From assembly GCF_018687475.1 (NCBI RefSeq), contig NZ_CP061292.1, positions 1,550,001-1,614,000 of the forward strand: a stretch of 64,000 bases of DNA, written 5' to 3'. Origin of the DNA: Polynucleobacter sp. MWH-UH24A (GTDB taxonomy: Bacteria > Pseudomonadota > Gammaproteobacteria > Burkholderiales > Burkholderiaceae). A program made the position numbers and the translations under genes. The notes under the pieces are model-generated. The model worked only from the letters and a program-made list of their open reading frames with translations. It did not search any database and was not told where the DNA came from. Below are positions 30,005 through 39,724 of the stretch, piece by piece. Each line of letters opens with the position of its first letter. Within the stretch, counting starts at the first letter, position 1.

Positions 30005-30208
30005 ATGGCGACCGGAGTTGTTAAGTGGTTTAATGATGCAAAAGGTTTCGGTTTTATTAAACCGGATGATGGAGAAGAAGAGTTGTTTGCACACTTCAGT
30101 GCAATCACGATGAGCGGCTTTAAAACCCTCAAAGAAGGTCAAAAAGTAACGTTTGATATTACTCAAGGCCCAAAAGGTAAACAGGCAACGAATATTCAAG
30201 CTGCCTGA
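30005..30208 (+). CDS. Cold shock domain protein (CspA family)
   Basis: A 67-residue single cold shock domain. RNP1 is KGFGFI and RNP2 is LFAHFSAI, after the typical start [14 protein letters not shown]. It binds single-stranded nucleic acids as an RNA chaperone. The ATG at 30005 has GGAG 5 nt upstream; the frame open to 29975 is not conserved. It is monocistronic, with a long leader and a strong terminator. Whether it is cold-induced or constitutive cannot be told from the protein. Confidence 0.95.
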   Translation: MATGVVKWFNDAKGFGFIKPDDGEEELFAHFSAITMSGFKTLKEGQKVTFDITQGPKGKQATNIQAA

Positions 30209-30227
30209 TCACTAGCTGATCCCAAGT

Positions 30228-30257
30228 AAAAACCCCAGGGTCAAACCTGGGGTTTTT
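30228..30257 (+). terminator. Terminator after the cold shock gene
   Basis: AAAACCCCAGG and CCTGGGGTTTTT form a strong stem-loop flanked by A and T tracts, 20 nt after the stop. It may also serve icd on the other strand. Confidence 0.9.
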
Positions 30258-30276
30258 CTTTTGGAGCGCTTCGTAA

Positions 30277-31527
30277 TTACATATGATCAATCATGACCTG
30301 ACCAAAACCCGAGCACGATACCTGGGTGGAGCCAGGGAGTAGGCGCGCAAAGTCATAGGTCACCTTCTTTGAAAGAATCGCTTTTTCCATCGAAGAAATA
30401 ATCAGATCAGCCGCTTCGATCCAGCCTAAATGACGCAACATCATCTCGGCAGACAAGATCTCGGAGCCGGGGTTGACATAATCCTTGCCGGCGTATTTTG
30501 GAGCCGTACCATGGGTTGCTTCAAACATGGCAATACTATCGGACATGTTGGCACCCGGGGCAATTCCAATTCCGCCAACCTGAGCAGCGAGTGCATCCGA
30601 AATATAGTCTCCATTGAGATTTAAGGTCGCAATCACACTGTACTCATTGGGGCGCAACAAAATCTGCTGCAAAAATGCATCGGCGATGACATCTTTCACG
30701 ATGATGTCCTTGCCGGTTTTGGGGTTCTTAAACTTACACCATGGGCCACCATCAACCAGTTGCGCTCCAAATTCTTTCATTGCGAGCTCATAGCCCCAGT
30801 CACGGAAACCGCCTTCGGTAAATTTCATGATATTGCCCTTGTGAACCAAGGTTACCGAAGGTTTGTCATTATCGATGGCGTATTGAAATGCCTTACGAAC
30901 CAAACGCTGAGTGCCCTCACGTGATACAGGCTTAATACCAATACTTGAGGATTCAGGGAAACGAATCTTCTTCACGCCCATTTCTTTAATCAAGAAATCC
31001 ACCATCTTTTTGGCACCATCTGTGCCGGCTTCCCACTCAATACCTGCATAAATATCTTCGGAGTTCTCACGAAAGATCACCATATCCGTCTTCTCGGGCT
31101 CACGGACGGGAGAGGGGACTCCCTTGAAATACCGCACTGGACGCAAGCAAACGTATAAATCGAGTGATTGACGTAAGGCAACGTTCAAGGATCTAATACC
31201 GCCACCAACCGGGGTGGTCAATGGGCCTTTAATGGATACAACATACTCTTTAACCGCATCAAGGGTCTCATCGGGCATCCAAACATCTGGACCATAAACC
31301 TTGGTTGATTTCTCACCCGCATAGACCTCCATCCAGGCGATCTTGCGCTTACCGCCATAAGCCTTCTCAACTGCAGCATCAACTACCTTAATCATCACCG
31401 GGGTGATATCCATCCCAGTCCCGTCCCCCTCGATAAACGGAATAATGGGGTTATTGGGAACATTGATTGAAAAATCAGGGTTGACCGTAATTTTTTCACC
31501 AGCTGGGACTTTGATATGTTTGTACAT
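30277..31527 (-). CDS. icd: NADP-dependent isocitrate dehydrogenase
   Basis: A 416-residue enzyme of the TCA cycle, the same length as E. coli Icd. It has [15 protein letters not shown], the serine-containing loop [13 protein letters not shown] (the residue phosphorylated by AceK in E. coli) and [13 protein letters not shown]. It oxidises isocitrate to 2-oxoglutarate. The ATG at 31527 is preceded by GGAGAA. It converges with the cold shock gene and diverges from the DUF192 gene. Confidence 0.97.
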   Translation of the reverse strand: MYKHIKVPAGEKITVNPDFSINVPNNPIIPFIEGDGTGMDITPVMIKVVDAAVEKAYGGKRKIAWMEVYAGEKSTKVYGPDVWMPDETLDAVKEYVVSIKGPLTTPVGGGIRSLNVALRQSLDLYVCLRPVRYFKGVPSPVREPEKTDMVIFRENSEDIYAGIEWEAGTDGAKKMVDFLIKEMGVKKIRFPESSSIGIKPVSREGTQRLVRKAFQYAIDNDKPSVTLVHKGNIMKFTEGGFRDWGYELAMKEFGAQLVDGGPWCKFKNPKTGKDIIVKDVIADAFLQQILLRPNEYSVIATLNLNGDYISDALAAQVGGIGIAPGANMSDSIAMFEATHGTAPKYAGKDYVNPGSEILSAEMMLRHLGWIEAADLIISSMEKAILSKKVTYDFARLLPGSTQVSCSGFGQVMIDHM

Positions 31528-31618
31528 GATGCTTTTCTCCGTTTAACGAATATGGTATTTTCGCATGAGGCAAAACCGCCTATTCCTGAAAATGCACTAT
31601 TTTAATTCCCCAAGCCCA

Positions 31619-32062
31619 ATGATCCACAAATACTTGACTATTCTGGCGGCTTCTTTTTCATTGATCCTCACAGAAAATGCCGCCGCTCAAGGCCCCTCCC
31701 TGCCGATCATTGAACTCAAGGCTGGAATGTACCGGATCGAGGCCGAAATCGCCGATACGCCTGCAGCCCGACAAACTGGCTTGATGTACCGAACGTTTAT
31801 GCCGACAAATACTGGAATGCTCTTCGTCTTTCCAGAAAAAGCCATTCATTGCTTTTGGATGCGCAACACAAAATTACCGCTGACCATCGCTTTTATCGAT
31901 GATGATGGCAAGATTGTGAATCTCTCTGATATGGAGCCAGAAACCCAAAATAATCACTGTCCTCGAGGACCGGTCCGATTTGCTCTGGAAATGAATCAGA
32001 AATGGTTTGCACAACGAGCCCTTGGGCCCGGCACGGTGATTACAGGTTTACCAAAACGCTAG
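31619..32062 (+). CDS. Exported DUF192-family protein
   Basis: A protein of 147 residues from ATG 31619. An N-terminal signal peptide (IHKYLTILAASFSLIL, cleavage likely after NAAA) precedes a DUF192 domain with the conserved TGLMYRTFMP, GMLFVF and CFWMRNTKLPLTIAFID segments. The family function is unknown; members are small secreted or periplasmic beta-rich proteins. ATG codons at 31565 and 31592 in the same frame would lengthen the N-terminus by 18 or 9 residues, and 31565 has a TATGGT box 8 nt upstream, so the start is not certain. Its stop is 3 nt from that of convergent ppnP. Confidence 0.85.
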   Translation: MIHKYLTILAASFSLILTENAAAQGPSLPIIELKAGMYRIEAEIADTPAARQTGLMYRTFMPTNTGMLFVFPEKAIHCFWMRNTKLPLTIAFIDDDGKIVNLSDMEPETQNNHCPRGPVRFALEMNQKWFAQRALGPGTVITGLPKR

Positions 32063-32065
32063 TAA

Positions 32066-32371
32066 CTAGCCAAAGTGGCAAACGTAATGCACCGGTTGCT
32101 CCGCTCGAATCACAAAATATCCACCAGCCTCAACAGTCCATGATTGCCCTGCAGCAAAGGTGCGTTCTGCCTGACCGTTGATGCTGACATGCGCTGTGCC
32201 CTCAACGACTTCCATCACCTCTTTGGTGCTGAGATCAAAACGTAAGGTGCTGGGCAAAATCACCCCGACTGATTTACGGACCCCATCCGGTAATGTAATG
32301 TTGTGGGATACACACTTGCCATCAAAATATACATTTGCTTTTTTGCTAACAGAAACGCCATCAAACTGCAT
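32066..32371 (-). CDS. ppnP: Pyrimidine/purine nucleoside phosphorylase PpnP (YaiE, DUF1255)
   Basis: A 101-residue single-domain cupin. The family segments are NVYFDGKCVSHNI, GVILPSTLRF, EVMEVVEGTAHV and FAAGQSWTVEAGGYFVIRA. In E. coli PpnP phosphorolyses several nucleosides. The ATG at 32371 has a GGAAGAA ribosome site. It lies 24 nt after argG on the same strand, which may be chance cotranscription because the two functions are unrelated. Confidence 0.93.
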   Translation of the reverse strand: MQFDGVSVSKKANVYFDGKCVSHNITLPDGVRKSVGVILPSTLRFDLSTKEVMEVVEGTAHVSINGQAERTFAAGQSWTVEAGGYFVIRAEQPVHYVCHFG

Positions 32372-32395
32372 ATCAATTCTTCCGTAATTTAGTGA

Positions 32396-33625
32396 TTATT
32401 TTGCGCGTTTACGTTTTGCAATTTCAGCAATTCGCATCCGCAATGCATTGAGTTTAATAAAGCCACCAGCATCAGCTTGGTTATATGCTCCACCATCATC
32501 ATCAAAGGTTGCAATATTTTGATCAAATAAAGTATTGGCTGAATCGCGAGCCAACACAGAAACTGAACCTTTGTACAACTTGAGACGCACAATCCCGCTC
32601 ACCGCTTTTTGAGTATGGTCAATTAAGGTCTGTAAGGCCAAGCGCTCGGGCGACCACCAATAGCCGTTGTAAATCAAAGCTGCATAGCGGGGCATCAAGT
32701 CATCTTTAAGATGAGCGACTTCACGATCTAAGGTAATGCTTTCAATTGCACGATGCGCTTTAAGCAAAATGGTTCCGCCAGGGGTTTCGTAACAACCCCG
32801 ACTCTTCATTCCAACAAAGCGATTCTCGACCAGATCCAGTCTGCCAATGCCGTGCGCACCACCCAAACGATTTAACTCGGCCAGCAACTCGTGTGGTTTT
32901 AGAGACTTCCCATTGATCGCCACTGGATCACCTTGCTTAAATTCGATTTCAATCACCTGCGCTTGATCAGGGGCTTTCTCAGGGGAAACGGTCCAGCGCC
33001 ACATCGCTTCCTCAGCTTCTGCGTTTGGATTCTCAAGATGCCTACCCTCAAAGCTAATGTGCAACAGATTGGCATCCATCGAATAAGGCGCGCCCCCTTG
33101 CTTGTGCTTCATTTCCACAGGGATACCGTGTTTTTCAGCGTAGGCCAGTAATTTTTCTCGAGACAGTAAATCCCACTCACGCCATGGAGCAATCACTTTA
33201 ATTCCAGGCTCAAGGGCGTAGTAACCAAGCTCAAAACGTACCTGGTCGTTGCCTTTGCCGGTAGCGCCATGAGATACCGCATCTGCCCCCACCTGACGTG
33301 CAATCTCAATCTGACGTTTTGCGATTAAAGGGCGAGCGATCGATGTGCCTAGCAAATATTCACCCTCGTAAATTGTGTTTGCCCGAAACATTGGAAACAC
33401 AAAGTCACGCACAAACTCCTCACGCAGATCATCAATAAAGATGTGCTCAGGCTTAATTCCAAACTGCAGCGCTTTGGCTCGCGCGGGCTCAAGCTCCTCG
33501 CCTTGACCCAAGTCGGCTGTAAAGGTGACGATCTCACAGCCATAGGTATCTTGAAGCCACTTCAGAATCACGCTGGTATCGAGGCCACCAGAATAGGCCA
33601 GTACTGCTTTTTTAATCTCAGACAT
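32396..33625 (-). CDS. argG: Argininosuccinate synthase
   Basis: A 409-residue enzyme joining citrulline and aspartate with ATP. The PP-loop is [10 protein letters not shown], and [21 protein letters not shown] substrate segments (here [16 protein letters not shown]) and the YETPGGTIL region are present. Its length fits the shorter ArgG group rather than the 447-residue E. coli form. It follows argF after 53 nt on the same strand, making an argF-argG unit for consecutive steps of the urea-type arginine route. Confidence 0.97.
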   Translation of the reverse strand: MSEIKKAVLAYSGGLDTSVILKWLQDTYGCEIVTFTADLGQGEELEPARAKALQFGIKPEHIFIDDLREEFVRDFVFPMFRANTIYEGEYLLGTSIARPLIAKRQIEIARQVGADAVSHGATGKGNDQVRFELGYYALEPGIKVIAPWREWDLLSREKLLAYAEKHGIPVEMKHKQGGAPYSMDANLLHISFEGRHLENPNAEAEEAMWRWTVSPEKAPDQAQVIEIEFKQGDPVAINGKSLKPHELLAELNRLGGAHGIGRLDLVENRFVGMKSRGCYETPGGTILLKAHRAIESITLDREVAHLKDDLMPRYAALIYNGYWWSPERLALQTLIDHTQKAVSGIVRLKLYKGSVSVLARDSANTLFDQNIATFDDDGGAYNQADAGGFIKLNALRMRIAEIAKRKRAK

Positions 33626-33678
33626 AGTGTTTACGATCTCAATAGGTTAAGCAATCACTGCAATAGCGGAATCTAATT

Positions 33679-34689
33679 TTATAAGCGCCCACAGAGCAAG
33701 AATTCCATCAGAGCTTTTTGAACATGCAAGCGGTTTTCGGCCTCTTCCCAAACCACACTCTGCGGACCATCAATCACGCCGGCACTAACCTCTTCGCCAC
33801 GGTGCGCAGGCAAGCAGTGCATGAAGAGTGCACCAGGATGGGCTAAGGCCATCAATTGCTCGTTGACCATCCAGTGCTTGAATGCTGCCATTCGGGTTGC
33901 ATTCTCAGCCTCAAATCCCATGCTGGTCCAAACATCAGTGCTCACTAAATCAGCACCCTTACACGCATCCTTTGGATCAGCACACACCACAAGATGATTA
34001 AAGGCAGAGGGTTGCAAGCGAGAGCGATCAAGCTGATACCCATCCGGGGCAGAGAAGCGAACCTCGAAATCCAGTTTTTCAGCTGCCTGAATCCAAGTGT
34101 ATGCCATATTATTTGCGTCACCAACCCAGGCGACGGTTTTCCCTTGAATGGGCCCTCGTGCCTCAACGAACGTAAAAATATCCGCCAATACTTGGCAAGG
34201 GTGGTATTGATTCGTTAAGCCATTGATGACAGGAACGCGCGAATTGGCAGCAAACCGCTCAATCGTCTCTTGCTCAAAGGTCCGAATCATAATGATGTCA
34301 GTCATCCTCGAAATGACTTGTGCAGCATCCTCGATCGGCTCACCCCGACCCAACTGGGTATCGCGAGTATTCATGTAAACCGCATGCCCACCCAACTGAT
34401 GAACGCCTGCTTCAAAGGAGAGGCGAGTACGAGTTGAGTGCTTTTCGAAGATCATTGCCAAAGTACGATCATGCAATGGATGCCAAGTCTCGTATCGCTT
34501 AAAACGCTCCTTTAACCAAGCGGCGCGTCCAAATAAATACTCATACTCATCGCGACTAAAGTCAGAAAATTGCAAGTAATGCCTGAGCTGATCAGGAGAT
34601 TGTGGCTTAGCCAGGGATTGGCCATTACCCAACTCTGCGAACTGAGTGCTTGTTGATGCGATCGAAGTGTTATGCGGCTTGTTTTGCAA
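33679..34689 (-). CDS. argF: Ornithine carbamoyltransferase
   Basis: A 336-residue enzyme making citrulline from ornithine and carbamoyl phosphate. It has the carbamoyl phosphate site STRTRLSFE, the HPCQ segment (NQYHPCQVLAD) and the ornithine site HCLPAHRGEE. The only start upstream of the conserved core is TTG at 34689, supported by GTGGAG 8 nt before it. This gives about 33 residues (rich in Ser, Thr, Gln, Asn) before the usual N-terminus LRHYLQFSDF. argG lies downstream. Confidence 0.95.
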   Translation of the reverse strand: MQNKPHNTSIASTSTQFAELGNGQSLAKPQSPDQLRHYLQFSDFSRDEYEYLFGRAAWLKERFKRYETWHPLHDRTLAMIFEKHSTRTRLSFEAGVHQLGGHAVYMNTRDTQLGRGEPIEDAAQVISRMTDIIMIRTFEQETIERFAANSRVPVINGLTNQYHPCQVLADIFTFVEARGPIQGKTVAWVGDANNMAYTWIQAAEKLDFEVRFSAPDGYQLDRSRLQPSAFNHLVVCADPKDACKGADLVSTDVWTSMGFEAENATRMAAFKHWMVNEQLMALAHPGALFMHCLPAHRGEEVSAGVIDGPQSVVWEEAENRLHVQKALMEFLLCGRL

Positions 34690-34703
34690 AAGAACGCTCC
34701 ACT

Positions 34704-34734
34704 AAACAAAAACCCGCTCAACATGCGAGCGGGT
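34704..34734 (-). terminator. Terminator after rpsT
   Basis: CCCGCTC (34713-34719) and GAGCGGG (34727-34733) form a 7-bp stem. On the minus strand it is followed by TTTTTGTTT. It lies between rpsT and argF. Confidence 0.82.
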
Positions 34735-34777
34735 CAGAAAATCGGTACTTCCTTAGGCCCGCAACAGGCCTAAAAAA

Positions 34778-35041
34778 TTAGGCCATTGCTTTAATCGCAG
34801 CAGATAGTCGTGACTTCTGGCGCGCAGCGGTATTTTTATGAGCAATCTTTTTATCGGTAATCTTGTCGATTGTTGATTGCGCAGCAACAAATACTTTCTT
34901 AGCAGCATCTTTATCGCCGGCTTCAATTGCCTTACGAACTGCCTTGATCGAGGTGCGAAGTTTGGAACGCAAACTAGCATTGTGAGCATTTAGCTTCACA
35001 GATTGACGAGCGCGCTTACGAGCTTGTGCGGTATTAGCCAT
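34778..35041 (-). CDS. rpsT: 30S ribosomal protein S20
   Basis: An 87-residue, very basic, alanine-rich helical protein starting [18 protein letters not shown], the S20 signature. It binds 16S rRNA in the small subunit. It is monocistronic with a terminator after it, and divergent from murJ, the frequent rpsT/murJ arrangement. Confidence 0.97.
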   Translation of the reverse strand: MANTAQARKRARQSVKLNAHNASLRSKLRTSIKAVRKAIEAGDKDAAKKVFVAAQSTIDKITDKKIAHKNTAARQKSRLSAAIKAMA

Positions 35042-35211
35042 TCAATTAACCTATCTAAACAAATAATCAGAATGAAATCAGGCCCTTAAAGAAAGTGGGC
35101 TTGGGTACATTCACGTTGCAAGAGACCAAATAACTGATCTCGAAAACCTGACATTCTACCTTAAAGACCCCAAAATGCCCACCCCTCCCCCAAATAAGGG
35201 AAAATTAGGCC

Positions 35212-36768
35212 ATGAATCTCCTTTCTGCCGCAGCCAAGGTAAGCTCCCTGACCATGGTTTCCCGCATTACGGGATTGGTTCGGGAAACCTTAATTGCTAG
35301 AAGTTTTGGCGCCTCGGAGTGGACCGATGCCTTTAATGTGGCCTTCAGACTCCCCAACCTCTTGCGTCGGCTCTTTGCAGAAGGGGCCTTCTCCCAGGCA
35401 TTTGTGCCAATCTTGGGGGAAATCTCAAATCGCGGGGAAAAGGATCAAACTAGAGCGTTAGTCGATGCCATTGCGACTATCCTGTTTTGGGCGCTCAGTC
35501 TCACGGTCATTATTGGGGTCCTCGCTGCACCGATCCTAGTTTTTATTATTGCCGCAGGCCTAAAGGATGGCGCCGCGTTTGAGACCACCGTGTTTATGAC
35601 GCGTGTGATGTTTCCATACATTGGTCTGATTTCGATGGTTTCCTTATCCGCTGGCATCCTCAATACCTTTGGACGTTTTGCGGTTCCCGCCTTCACCCCC
35701 GTACTCCTTAATCTTTCCTTAATTGGCGGGGCTCTTTTCATTGCGCCAACTCTAGACCAGCCGATTTATGCCTTAAGTATTGGGGTCATGATTGGAGGCA
35801 TCTTGCAACTGGCAATTCAAATTCCAGCCTTGATGCGCCTCGGATTGCTGCCTCGAATTGGCTTGCTACCTGGAAAGATTAAATCTGCCTGGCAAAACCC
35901 AGATGCGCGCCGCGTTCTCAAACTGATGGTGCCCGCGGTATTCGCAGTTTCCGTTGCGCAAATCTCATTAATTATTAATACCAATATTGCCTCGCATTTA
36001 CAAACGGGAAGTGTCTCCTGGCTCTCCTATGCAGATCGCCTGATGGAGTTTCCAACTGCTCTACTCGGGGTTGCACTCGGAACCGTGCTGCTCCCAAGCC
36101 TTAGCAAAGCAAATGCTGCCCAAGATACCACGCAAGCTGGAGAACTATTAATTTGGGGATTACGCTTAACCTTCTTGTTAGCAGCTCCCTGTGCAATTGC
36201 ACTGTTCGCGTTTGGTACCCCGATCTCCGCTGTCTTGTATCACTATGGGCAATTTAACGCCATGGATGTGGAAATGACCCGGCAAGCACTGGCTGCGTAT
36301 GGAGTGGGCCTCATCGGCCTCATTATGGTTAAGATCTTGGCCCCAGGCTTTTACTCGCGTCAGGATATTCGTACGCCCGTCAAAATCGCTTTATTGGTTC
36401 TACTGTTCACGCAGCTCGCCAATATTGGGCTTGTACCCCTATTTGCCCATGCTGGCCTCGCCCTATCGGTTGGCCTTGGTGCGTGTTTAAACGCAGCCTT
36501 ATTGTGGCTTGGTCTTCGTCGACGTGGCGCTCTTCCAAGCGCAGTCGGCTGGTTTAAATATTTTGGCCAACTGCTTGTTGGTTTATTGCCACTCAGTATT
36601 GTGCTTTTTTATGGTGCACAGGCACACGATTGGCTCGCTTTGCAAGCGAGCCCCTTGATCCGCATTGGTCTTCTGGGTCTGTGGTTAACCGCTGCAGCCG
36701 TGGTTTACTTTGCTAGCCTATGGCTAATTGGTTTACGCTGGCAAAATTTTCTGCGTCATGCAAAATAA
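35212..36768 (+). CDS. murJ: Lipid II flippase MurJ (MviN)
   Basis: A 518-residue inner-membrane protein with about 14 hydrophobic segments. MurJ motifs include MVSRITGLVRETLIA, ARSFGASEWTDAFNVAFRLPNLLRRLFAEGAFSQAFVP in pieces, and the late VKILAPGFYSRQDIRTPVKIA. It flips lipid II for peptidoglycan synthesis. The ATG at 35212 has no clear ribosome site. It is divergent from rpsT and followed after 5 nt by a SirB1-type gene. Confidence 0.96.
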   Translation: MNLLSAAAKVSSLTMVSRITGLVRETLIARSFGASEWTDAFNVAFRLPNLLRRLFAEGAFSQAFVPILGEISNRGEKDQTRALVDAIATILFWALSLTVIIGVLAAPILVFIIAAGLKDGAAFETTVFMTRVMFPYIGLISMVSLSAGILNTFGRFAVPAFTPVLLNLSLIGGALFIAPTLDQPIYALSIGVMIGGILQLAIQIPALMRLGLLPRIGLLPGKIKSAWQNPDARRVLKLMVPAVFAVSVAQISLIINTNIASHLQTGSVSWLSYADRLMEFPTALLGVALGTVLLPSLSKANAAQDTTQAGELLIWGLRLTFLLAAPCAIALFAFGTPISAVLYHYGQFNAMDVEMTRQALAAYGVGLIGLIMVKILAPGFYSRQDIRTPVKIALLVLLFTQLANIGLVPLFAHAGLALSVGLGACLNAALLWLGLRRRGALPSAVGWFKYFGQLLVGLLPLSIVLFYGAQAHDWLALQASPLIRIGLLGLWLTAAAVVYFASLWLIGLRWQNFLRHAK

Positions 36769-36773
36769 GAAAT

Positions 36774-37616
36774 ATGCCAACTCAACAACTTGACTACTTT
36801 GCCACCTTGGTTGCTGAGGATGAGCATTTTCCGCTGACGGAGGCATGCATTGCAGTTGCGCAGCATGCATTTCCAGATCTCGATGTTCAACACATCCTCG
36901 ATGAGATTGATCAACTAGGCGATCGTCTTAAAAAACGAATTTCTGCAGATGCTTCTGCGGTGCAGCGACTCCAACAGCTCAAGCATTTCTTTTACACCGA
37001 GCTCGGATTTGGTCCCAATCCTAATGACTTTTATGCGCCCGAGAACTCCTATTTGCATCATGTTTTGCAAAGTCGTCGAGGTATTCCGATTTCACTTGCA
37101 ATCTTAATGATGGAGCTTGGCAATCAAATTGGATTAAAAATCCGTGGGGTATCGTTTCCCAATCACTTCATGCTGCGGGTTTCGTTGCCGCAAGGCGAGA
37201 TCATTATGGATCCGCTCACTGGTGCCTCCCTGTCGAAGCACGAACTTCAAGAGATGCTCGATCCGTATTTAGAGGCGCGGGGCTATGTTGGCGAACTGCA
37301 ACTCCCACTCAATGTATTTTTACGGGTCTCTAGCTGCCGCGAGATCATCTCCCGTTTTTTGCGTAACCTCAAACTCATTTATACCGAACATGAGCGTTGG
37401 GAGCGCTTGTTGGGCGTTCAACAACGGCTCGTAATCCTCTTACCTGATGCCATGGAGGAAATTCGGGATCGCGGCTTAATCTATGCGCAATTGGAATATT
37501 TACGCCCTGCCATTGACGATATGCAGCAATACCTCACAGAAGTTCCCGATGCCTCGGATGCTGATGAGATTCGGGAGCATATTGCTACGCTTGAACATCA
37601 AGTACGTCAACATTAA
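36774..37616 (+). CDS. SirB1-family protein (transglutaminase-like plus TPR)
   Basis: A 280-residue protein. The central SYLHHVLQSRRGIPISLAIL and LKIRGVSFPNHFML segments belong to the SirB1 transglutaminase-like group, followed by a TPR-like helical C-terminus. The catalytic status is doubtful in this group and the function is poorly known. The ATG at 36774 is chosen; the frame open to 36720 lies inside murJ. It is placed between murJ and miaA with short gaps. Confidence 0.88.
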   Translation: MPTQQLDYFATLVAEDEHFPLTEACIAVAQHAFPDLDVQHILDEIDQLGDRLKKRISADASAVQRLQQLKHFFYTELGFGPNPNDFYAPENSYLHHVLQSRRGIPISLAILMMELGNQIGLKIRGVSFPNHFMLRVSLPQGEIIMDPLTGASLSKHELQEMLDPYLEARGYVGELQLPLNVFLRVSSCREIISRFLRNLKLIYTEHERWERLLGVQQRLVILLPDAMEEIRDRGLIYAQLEYLRPAIDDMQQYLTEVPDASDADEIREHIATLEHQVRQH

Positions 37617-37630
37617 TTTCAGTACAGCGG

Positions 37631-38602
37631 ATGCAGGCTAAGGTTTTATCTATTGTCGGCCCTACCGGGGTTGGTAAAAGTCATTTAGCACTTGATTTAG
37701 CCAGACAATGCCGCCTGCAAGGCCAGAATGTTGAAATCATCAGTATGGACTCCGCCCTGGTGTATCGCGGAATGGATATTGGCACTGCAAAGCCCACCAC
37801 TGCAGAACAAGCTGAGGTGATTCATCACCTCATTGATATACGCGATCCAAGCGAAAGCTACTCTGCAGCACATTTTGCTAACGATGCAAAACAATTAATT
37901 GAAAAGATCCAGGCGCGGGGAAATATTCCGCTGATTGTGGGTGGAACCATGCTGTATTGGCGCGCGTGGGTTTATGGATTTTCAAAACTCCCACCCGCAG
38001 ATCTAGAAACACGCAAGCGCATCGATGCCGAAGCTCTCTTGTTGGGTTGGCCCGGGATGCATACAAAGTTAGCTCAGATTGATCCAATCACTGCATATCG
38101 ACTTCAGCCTAACGACAGTCAACGAATCCAAAGGGCACTTGAAGTCTATGCTCTAACTGGTCAACCTCTATCCCAGTTGTTTGAAGAATCCCCAAGCGCC
38201 ACTGGTCGTGATTCTGAACTCTCGGAGCACACCGTTGAAGTAATTTCGTTGGAACCGAGTAACCGTATATCTCTTCATGCGCGCCTTGAAAACCGTTTTG
38301 ATCAAATGCTTGAAAATAATTTCATGGACGAGGTGCGAACTTTATTTGAGCGCGGCGATTTGCATACCAATCTACCGGCCATTCGCTCAGTGGGCTATCG
38401 GCAGGTGTGGGAATACTTGGAGGGTAAGGTGGACTACCTGACGATGAAACAAAAAGCGTACGCTGCCACACGACAGCTTAGTAAACGTCAGGTGACTTGG
38501 CTACGAGCCATGCAGCGGCATGCATTTGACCCGTTTAGCCCAGCAGAACTTCAAGCCGCAAAAACAATGGCGATGGGTATTCTTAACGCATCCTTTAAAT
38601 AA
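37631..38602 (+). CDS. miaA: tRNA dimethylallyltransferase
   Basis: A 323-residue MiaA that adds a dimethylallyl group from DMAPP to A37 of UNN-reading tRNAs. The P-loop is [11 protein letters not shown], and [29 protein letters not shown] and the C-terminal [15 protein letters not shown] are family signatures. DMAPP is a product of IspH encoded earlier. Its stop overlaps the end of convergent purM by 8 nt. Confidence 0.96.
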   Translation: MQAKVLSIVGPTGVGKSHLALDLARQCRLQGQNVEIISMDSALVYRGMDIGTAKPTTAEQAEVIHHLIDIRDPSESYSAAHFANDAKQLIEKIQARGNIPLIVGGTMLYWRAWVYGFSKLPPADLETRKRIDAEALLLGWPGMHTKLAQIDPITAYRLQPNDSQRIQRALEVYALTGQPLSQLFEESPSATGRDSELSEHTVEVISLEPSNRISLHARLENRFDQMLENNFMDEVRTLFERGDLHTNLPAIRSVGYRQVWEYLEGKVDYLTMKQKAYAATRQLSKRQVTWLRAMQRHAFDPFSPAELQAAKTMAMGILNASFK

Positions 38603-39683
38603 GAATGGTTTGCGGCGCTCCGTGTGGACGCTGGGTAATATCACCTAACAACCAAGCATTTAAACCCTGTTGTTCGATGCTAGCGACTACGGCTTTTGCC
38701 TCTTGCTGATCAACCACAACCACCATCCCAATGCCGCAATTGAAAACGCGTACCATTTCCGCATCAGCAACTCCGCCTTTCATTTGCAACCAGCGAAAGA
38801 GCGGTGGCATGGTCCATGAATCGCGTCGTAGTACCGCTTGGGTGTTCTCCGGTAATACGCGTGGGATGTTATCAACCAAGCCGCCGCCGGTAATATGTGC
38901 AAGCCCTTTTAAGGGATGGCGCGCCATGACATTTAAAAGTTGCTTCACGTAGATTTGGGTGGGTGCCATAACCCACTCTTGCAAGGTTTTGCCCTCGATG
39001 TTCTCACTGGGTTTTGCGCCAGCTCGCTCAATGATCTTGCGAATTAAGGAATAGCCATTTGAATGCGCACCACTTGACGCAATTCCAATGATCGCATCAC
39101 CAGGACGAATACTGGAGCCATCAATAATTTTGGATTTCTCAACCACGCCAACCGCAAAACCTGCCAAATCGTATTCACCCGGTGGGTACATTCCTGGCAT
39201 CTCAGCAGTTTCACCCCCGATTAAGGCACAGCCCGCCAACTCACAACCCTTAGCAATTCCTGCAATCACGGTAGTGGCCGTTTCAACCGATAGTTTCCCG
39301 CATGCGAAGTAATCGAGAAAAAAAAGGGATTCAGCGCCTTGGACCAAAATGTCATTAACGCTCATCGCCACCAAATCTTGGCCAATTGTCTCATGGGCAT
39401 CCCACTCAAAGGCGAGCTTTAGCTTGGTGCCAACGCCGTCCGTGCCCGATACTAAAATAGGCTCTTGATAACGCTTGGGGACTTCAAATAACGCCCCGAA
39501 CCCTCCAATTCCAGCCAAAACACCATCGCGCATGGTCTTTTTTGCCAATGGTTTAATGCGGTCAACCAGGGCATCGCCAGCATCAATATCAACACCCGCG
39601 TCGCGGTAAGACAAGCCTGGGCTTTTTGATGGATTATTCATAGATGGGTCTTCAAAAAGGGGTAAATCCTGCGGATCAGTCAT
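38595..39683 (-). CDS. purM: Phosphoribosylformylglycinamidine cyclo-ligase
   Basis: A 362-residue AIR synthetase of the purine pathway. It has [52 protein letters not shown] and [16 protein letters not shown]. With ATG 39683 it carries about 20 residues ([14 protein letters not shown]...) before the usual N-terminus; ATG 39641 would remove 14 of them. It converges on miaA with an 8-nt overlap and is divergent from the AI-2E family gene. Confidence 0.95.
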   Translation of the reverse strand: MTDPQDLPLFEDPSMNNPSKSPGLSYRDAGVDIDAGDALVDRIKPLAKKTMRDGVLAGIGGFGALFEVPKRYQEPILVSGTDGVGTKLKLAFEWDAHETIGQDLVAMSVNDILVQGAESLFFLDYFACGKLSVETATTVIAGIAKGCELAGCALIGGETAEMPGMYPPGEYDLAGFAVGVVEKSKIIDGSSIRPGDAIIGIASSGAHSNGYSLIRKIIERAGAKPSENIEGKTLQEWVMAPTQIYVKQLLNVMARHPLKGLAHITGGGLVDNIPRVLPENTQAVLRRDSWTMPPLFRWLQMKGGVADAEMVRVFNCGIGMVVVVDQQEAKAVVASIEQQGLNAWLLGDITQRPHGAPQTILI

Positions 39684-39724
39684 TTACATCGTTAGAATCT
39701 CTGAATTCTAGAGTATGAAGGCCT

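Noticed and set aside
35042..35211. Possible RNA gene in the 170-nt rpsT-murJ gap
   Set aside because: No tRNA-like folding arms or T-arm signature, and no strong terminator hairpin inside; it is most simply a divergent promoter region.
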